Source: JAEUIG01 sp046349775 | GTDB taxonomy: Bacteria > Planctomycetota > Planctomycetia > Planctomycetales > Planctomycetaceae | Length of the DNA stretch: 7,769 nucleotides | Assembly (NCBI GenBank): GCA_046349775.1 | Contig: JAXMBS010000119.1 | Span: 1 to 7,769 of the forward strand | Direction of reading: 5' to 3' | Shown here: piece after piece, positions 5,941-7,769 of the stretch | Position numbering within the stretch: the first letter of the stretch is position 1 | Layout of the letters: every line of letters begins with the position of its first letter | Translations under genes and position numbers: made by a program | Notes under the pieces: model-generated | Seen by the model: only the letters and a program-made list of their open reading frames with translations | The model's database searches: none | Told to the model about the DNA's origin: nothing

Positions 5941-6268
5941 GGCGTGGCTCCTTTGGTGTCAGGTGTGGCTGTTTTCGCGGGAAGTCTTGTGTTTGTTTGG
6001 GCCTTCCCGGTTGTTTGACACCCTGCTGAGCGAGAATAGGCGGCGAGCGTTACACCGATTTCTTCGAAAAAAATTGGGCCTGTACTGAGCGGAGCGGCCC
6101 GGCAACCGTCGAAGCAGCCGGCTGGTCGAGAGTCGCCGGACGTCCAGTTGCCAATGACCAGCCGGGAGGCCGGCCAGCTCGCAACGGGACTGCTGCCATT
6201 GCGGCCCATCGTCCAGTAACATGCCGCCAGTTCCGCCACCCTGAATTCACACTGCCGGGAGCCGCTGC
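5941..6268. other. Divergent intergenic region between secreted-protein and hydrolase genes
   Basis: This is 328 bases with no credible gene. It holds the Shine-Dalgarno AAAGGAG for the leftward gene (5948-5954, minus strand) and GGGAG (6257-6261, plus strand), 7 bases before the hydrolase ATG. It also holds a run of seven A (6067-6073) and an inverted repeat (6118-6127 with 6156-6165). Promoters for both genes must lie here, but I see no convincing -35/-10 pair; TATTCT on the minus strand near 6034-6039 is the closest -10 for the leftward gene. Confidence 0.5.
6118..6165. repeat. 10-bp perfect inverted repeat
   Basis: CCGGCTGGTC (6118-6127) and GACCAGCCGG (6156-6165) are exact reverse complements separated by 28 bases. 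They lie 104-151 bases upstream of the hydrolase start. No T run follows on either side, so it is not an intrinsic terminator. It could be a hairpin in a long 5' leader of the hydrolase message or a protein-binding site, or it may be chance in GC-rich sequence. Confidence 0.4.
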
Positions 6269-7186
6269 ATGAACCACCGCCGTGCCATTGTCTGGGTCAC
6301 GCTCGTCGTCCTCGCGATGGGGGGGCTGGCCGGCGCCAGGTTCATTCCGACCGAGACGACGATCACGGAAATCGCTCCCGGCGTGTACTTTCGGAAAACG
6401 GAGACCGAGCCGAAGTTCATCGGCTGCAACCAGGGCTGGGTGGTCTTCAAGGACTTCGTCCTCGTGATCGACGCGAACTTCCCAGACCAGGCCCAGGAGG
6501 TCATCCGCATTATCCACCGGCAGACCAACAAGCCGATCCGCTACGTGTTTGATACGCACTATCACGGCGACCACGCCGACGGGAATCAGCAGTTCACGGC
6601 GATCGGGGCGATTGCCGTCGCCAACGAGAACAGCAAGGAGCTGTTCGCCACCAAGGGGATCGCCGGTTTCCGCGACTCCCAGAAGACCAAAGCGGACATC
6701 TACGGCGACCTGGAGTACATCGAGCCGTCGCTGTACTTCCCCGGCCGGCTCGTGATCGATGACGGCACGCAGCGCGTTGAGCTCCTGCACTTCGGCCACG
6801 CCCATACGGCCGGCGACGCCGTCGCCTGGCTGCCGAAACAGGGGATTCTGTTTACCGGCGATGCCTGCCTGAACGGCCCGTTCAACTACACCGGCGACAG
6901 CGATACCGCGAGCTGGATCAACGTCCTCGGCGAAATGCAGAAGCTCCCGGTGAAACAGGTCGCGCCCGGCCACGGCGAACTGGCTGACGCCGAGCTGCTG
7001 AAGACCCAGCAGCGGTATTTCCTGGAGCTGCGCGAGCAGGTCCAGGCGGGCATTACTGCCGGCCGCTCGCTGGACGAAATCAAAACGCTCATCGACCTCC
7101 CGTGGTACAACGACTGGACCGGCGTCGACGCCAAGACGCGAACGGAAAACATCGAGCACATCTACGGCGAGTTGAAGGGGAAGTAG
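6269..7186 (+). CDS. Exported metallo-beta-lactamase-fold hydrolase
   Basis: A 305-residue MBL-fold protein with a complete set of metal ligands: the HxHxDH motif THYHGDH (His97, His99, Asp101, His102), His179 in GHAHTAGD, Asp198 in FTGDAC and His235 in APGHGE. These should bind two zinc or iron ions for hydrolysis. The N-terminus, NHRR followed by the hydrophobic stretch AIVWVTLVVLAMGGLAGA (6-23), is a signal peptide with an AGA cleavage site or a membrane anchor, so it acts outside the cytoplasm. GxHTxGD with a simple Asp-His ending places it in the broad glyoxalase II/class B-like group. The actual substrate (thioester, lactone, lactam or other) cannot be read from the sequence, and calling it a beta-lactamase would be unsafe. 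The ATG has a GGGAG ribosome binding site 7 bases upstream. Its last codon and TAG stop begin the heptamer repeat at 7183. It appears to be a single-gene unit. Confidence 0.92.
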   Translation: MNHRRAIVWVTLVVLAMGGLAGARFIPTETTITEIAPGVYFRKTETEPKFIGCNQGWVVFKDFVLVIDANFPDQAQEVIRIIHRQTNKPIRYVFDTHYHGDHADGNQQFTAIGAIAVANENSKELFATKGIAGFRDSQKTKADIYGDLEYIEPSLYFPGRLVIDDGTQRVELLHFGHAHTAGDAVAWLPKQGILFTGDACLNGPFNYTGDSDTASWINVLGEMQKLPVKQVAPGHGELADAELLKTQQRYFLELREQVQAGITAGRSLDEIKTLIDLPWYNDWTGVDAKTRTENIEHIYGELKGK

Positions 7187-7280
7187 GTAGTGGGTAGTTG
7201 GTAGTGGGCAGGGCAAAAGCACCGATCTCGCGCGCATCGCCGAACGCTGACCCGCTTGCTACCCACTACCAACTACCTAC
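7183..7280. repeat. Inverted GTAGTGG/GTAGTTG heptamer repeats between convergent genes
   Basis: On the plus strand GTAG (7183-7186) is followed by GTAGTGG, GTAGTTG and GTAGTGG in tandem (7187-7207). On the minus strand GTAG (7280-7277) is followed by GTAGTTG, GTAGTGG and GTAG (7276-7259). As an inverted repeat, 7190-7211 pairs with 7259-7280 at 20 of 22 positions (one mismatch and one G-U wobble) around a 47-base loop. Each arm begins at a gene end: both flanking genes finish with AAG TAG, and the TAG is the first GTAG of the arm. It may work as a two-way terminator. It also looks like a dispersed repeat; I recall such strings from spurious ORFs rich in PTTHYPLP in databases. Confidence 0.7.
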
Positions 7281-7769
7281 TTCTCAACCAACTCCGCCGT
7301 CACTGGAAAATGATCCGAGGGCGTCCGCCCGTCGCGCGATGTGCGATCGATCTCTGCGCGCACGATGCGCCACTCACGAGAACAGCCGATCCAGTCGATC
7401 CTCGGGCCGGCGATTTTCTCCGCCCGGAAGCCGCTGAACGTCCCCTCATCGGCCAGCGGGGCAGGGTGCACGCTGCGATACGTGTCGACCAGTCGCGGCG
7501 GCGCAGCTCCCATCGGTCCGAACAGTGCCGCATGCACCGGACTCGGCTCCCCGGCGTTGAAGTCGCCGGTGACGATGACCCGCGTCTCTGCCGGCAGTTC
7601 GTCGATCCGTTTGCGCAACATCTCCGCCGAGTGCACGCGCGCCTCGCGACCCTGGTGATCGAAATGCGTGTTGAAGTAGAGCAGCGACCTGTCATCCCGG
7701 CGATCGCGCAGTTGCACCCAGGTGACGATCCGCGTCAGTGCCGCGTCCCAGCTCTTGCTTCCCGGCACT
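7277..7769 (-). CDS. Endonuclease/exonuclease/phosphatase family protein, C-terminal part
   Basis: The gene enters from the right edge; its last 163 or so codons are visible and the true start is outside. A GTG at 7768 is only an in-frame codon near the edge. Counting residues from that codon, the typical DNase I-like fold motifs are NTHFDH (33-38), GDFNAG (68-73), GTFSGF (109-114), RIDWIG (123-128) and the catalytic SDHFPV (151-156). Upstream is SWDAALTRIVTW, also typical of the branch with 'THFDHxGxxAR'. The family cleaves phosphodiester or phosphate ester bonds with a divalent metal. Members of this branch are often exported, but the N-terminus that would show a signal peptide is missing. 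Perhaps 100-130 residues are absent compared with the usual length of about 280. It converges on the hydrolase gene, and its last codon and stop lie in the inverted heptamer repeat. Nucleic acid, sugar phosphate or phospholipid substrates are all possible. Confidence 0.9.
   Translation of the reverse strand, partial: VPGSKSWDAALTRIVTWVQLRDRRDDRSLLYFNTHFDHQGREARVHSAEMLRKRIDELPAETRVIVTGDFNAGEPSPVHAALFGPMGAAPPRLVDTYRSVHPAPLADEGTFSGFRAEKIAGPRIDWIGCSREWRIVRAEIDRTSRDGRTPSDHFPVTAELVEK

Noticed and set aside
5452..6018. A 188-residue plus-strand frame opposite the secreted-protein gene
   Set aside because: The minus-strand reading has a signal peptide, an AAAGGAG ribosome binding site and a matching terminator. 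The plus frame has none of these and would read through the divergent leader.
6046..6100. A7 run with GGGCC/GGCCC as a minus-strand terminator in the divergent gap
   Set aside because: The stem is only 5 bp with a 15-base loop, and it would lie upstream of the leftward gene with no gene to end. Not convincing.
6269..7186. Annotation as an antibiotic-inactivating beta-lactamase
   Set aside because: The metal ligands define only the MBL fold. The sequence shows no features that specify lactam substrates.
6050..7237. A 395-residue minus-strand open frame opposite the hydrolase
   Set aside because: It is the complement of a gene with complete MBL motifs and a ribosome binding site. Its translation has no motif, and it starts in the repeat region (PTTHYLLP), a typical shadow frame in GC-rich DNA.

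Overview
The window looks like chromosomal DNA from a GC-rich bacterium, most likely a planctomycete. The support is indirect: most starts lack a Shine-Dalgarno sequence, an ABC-2 permease is fused to a very large extracytoplasmic domain carrying an 'ALxxYRLEHxxFP' helix motif that I associate with planctomycetal proteins, there is a small Asn/Gly/Phe-rich secreted protein, and a 'GTAGTGG/GTAGTTG' heptamer repeat sits between convergent genes. No rRNA, tRNA, CRISPR array or transposase is visible.

Layout. At the left edge is the 5' end of a minus-strand gene for a membrane-anchored or secreted protein (1-130). A gap of about 430 bases follows. It holds a terminator-like hairpin, a weak small ORF, and the promoter and probable operator of the next unit. 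The central unit is a plus-strand operon: a YtrA-type GntR repressor (565-969), an ABC transporter ATPase (1003-1938) and a 996-residue ABC-2 type permease fusion (1968-4958). A small membrane-anchored Cys-rich protein (5061-5423) may be a fourth member. A minus-strand gene for a secreted 157-residue protein (5467-5940) converges on it, with a strong hairpin terminator between them. To the right of a 328-base divergent gap is an exported metallo-beta-lactamase-fold hydrolase (6269-7186, plus). It converges on the 3' part of an endonuclease/exonuclease/phosphatase-family gene (7277 to the right edge, minus).

How the genes work together. GntR regulator, ATPase and ABC-2 permease in that order is the classic ytr-like arrangement. 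There the regulator represses its own operon and ligand or envelope stress relieves it. The palindrome overlapping the -10/start region of the promoter fits this. The permease is the most unusual gene. It appears to contain two ABC-2 half-permeases in tandem, which would let one polypeptide supply both membrane halves. It then continues for about 475 residues that should lie outside the cytoplasmic membrane. The substrate cannot be told from sequence. The genes to the right of 5467 seem to be ordinary, separately transcribed genes.
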